From Cyanobacteriota bacterium (GTDB lineage Bacteria; Cyanobacteriota; Cyanobacteriia; Phormidesmidales; Phormidesmidaceae), in assembly GCA_027483425.1 (NCBI GenBank), contig JAIXUR010000168.1:1-14662 (forward strand): 14,662 nt of DNA, read 5' to 3'. Every line of letters starts with the position of its first letter. Positions within the stretch are counted from its first letter, which is position 1. Below, in pieces: positions 14,604-14,662 of this stretch. The notes under the pieces were generated by a model, which was given only the letters and a program-made list of their open reading frames with translations, was not told the origin of the DNA and searched no databases. A program made the translations under genes and the position numbers.

Positions 14604-14662
14604 AGGGGGCTATGCTCATTTCTGGTGTATGGGGGGAAAAGAAGGAAAGGCGTATCCTGCTG

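Overview
The window looks like a chromosomal segment of a GC-rich cyanobacterium, probably a filamentous Leptolyngbya/Nodosilinea-type organism (the lineage is an inference). The evidence is about 16 copies of the cyanobacterial HIP1 octamer GCGATCGC between 1 and 12,000, and a giant Ser/Thr kinase-ATPase-TPR-GAF signalling protein of a type common in filamentous cyanobacteria.

Layout: (1) 1-5528, minus: an open-ended multidomain signalling kinase (1842 codons visible) that runs off the left edge inside a second GAF domain. (2) 5529-5952: a divergent intergenic region with no gene. It holds a candidate structured small RNA or attenuator (nested stems plus a plus-strand terminator), a weak promoter and a hairpin just ahead of the next gene's ribosome binding site. 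(3) 5953-7455, plus: a cytoplasmic sulfatase with a C-T-A-G-R formylglycine motif, followed by a strong intrinsic terminator. (4) 7629-7862: a dense run of hairpins bounded by a 14-nt inverted repeat. It may be a solitary HEARO/omega-RNA-like or MITE-like element and has no protein partner here. (5) 7992-8156: a doubtful small secreted peptide, then 8230-8640, a DUF202 membrane protein. (6) 11865-8659, minus: a compact three-gene envelope operon encoding a secreted protein with a duplicated domain, a very acidic heptad-patterned secreted protein, and an MscS-family mechanosensitive channel. (7) 12111-13757: a nearly complete IS1380-family insertion sequence with recognisable terminal inverted repeats. 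(8) 13803-14603: an IS3-family OrfB that lacks its OrfA and N-terminal part.

How the genes may work together: the three-gene operon reads as one envelope/osmotic module, with two exported soluble proteins encoded just ahead of a channel that has a large periplasmic domain. The kinase and the sulfatase are divergent and functionally unconnected as far as can be seen. The right 2.5 kb is a transposon landing zone with no HIP1 octamers. An orphan minus-strand terminator sits between the operon and the insertion sequence.

The most novel-looking material is non-coding: the 5633-5764 RNA candidate, the 7629-7862 hairpin array, and the alternative hairpins in the IS1380 leader. All are read by eye from base pairing and none has been checked by covariance or expression.
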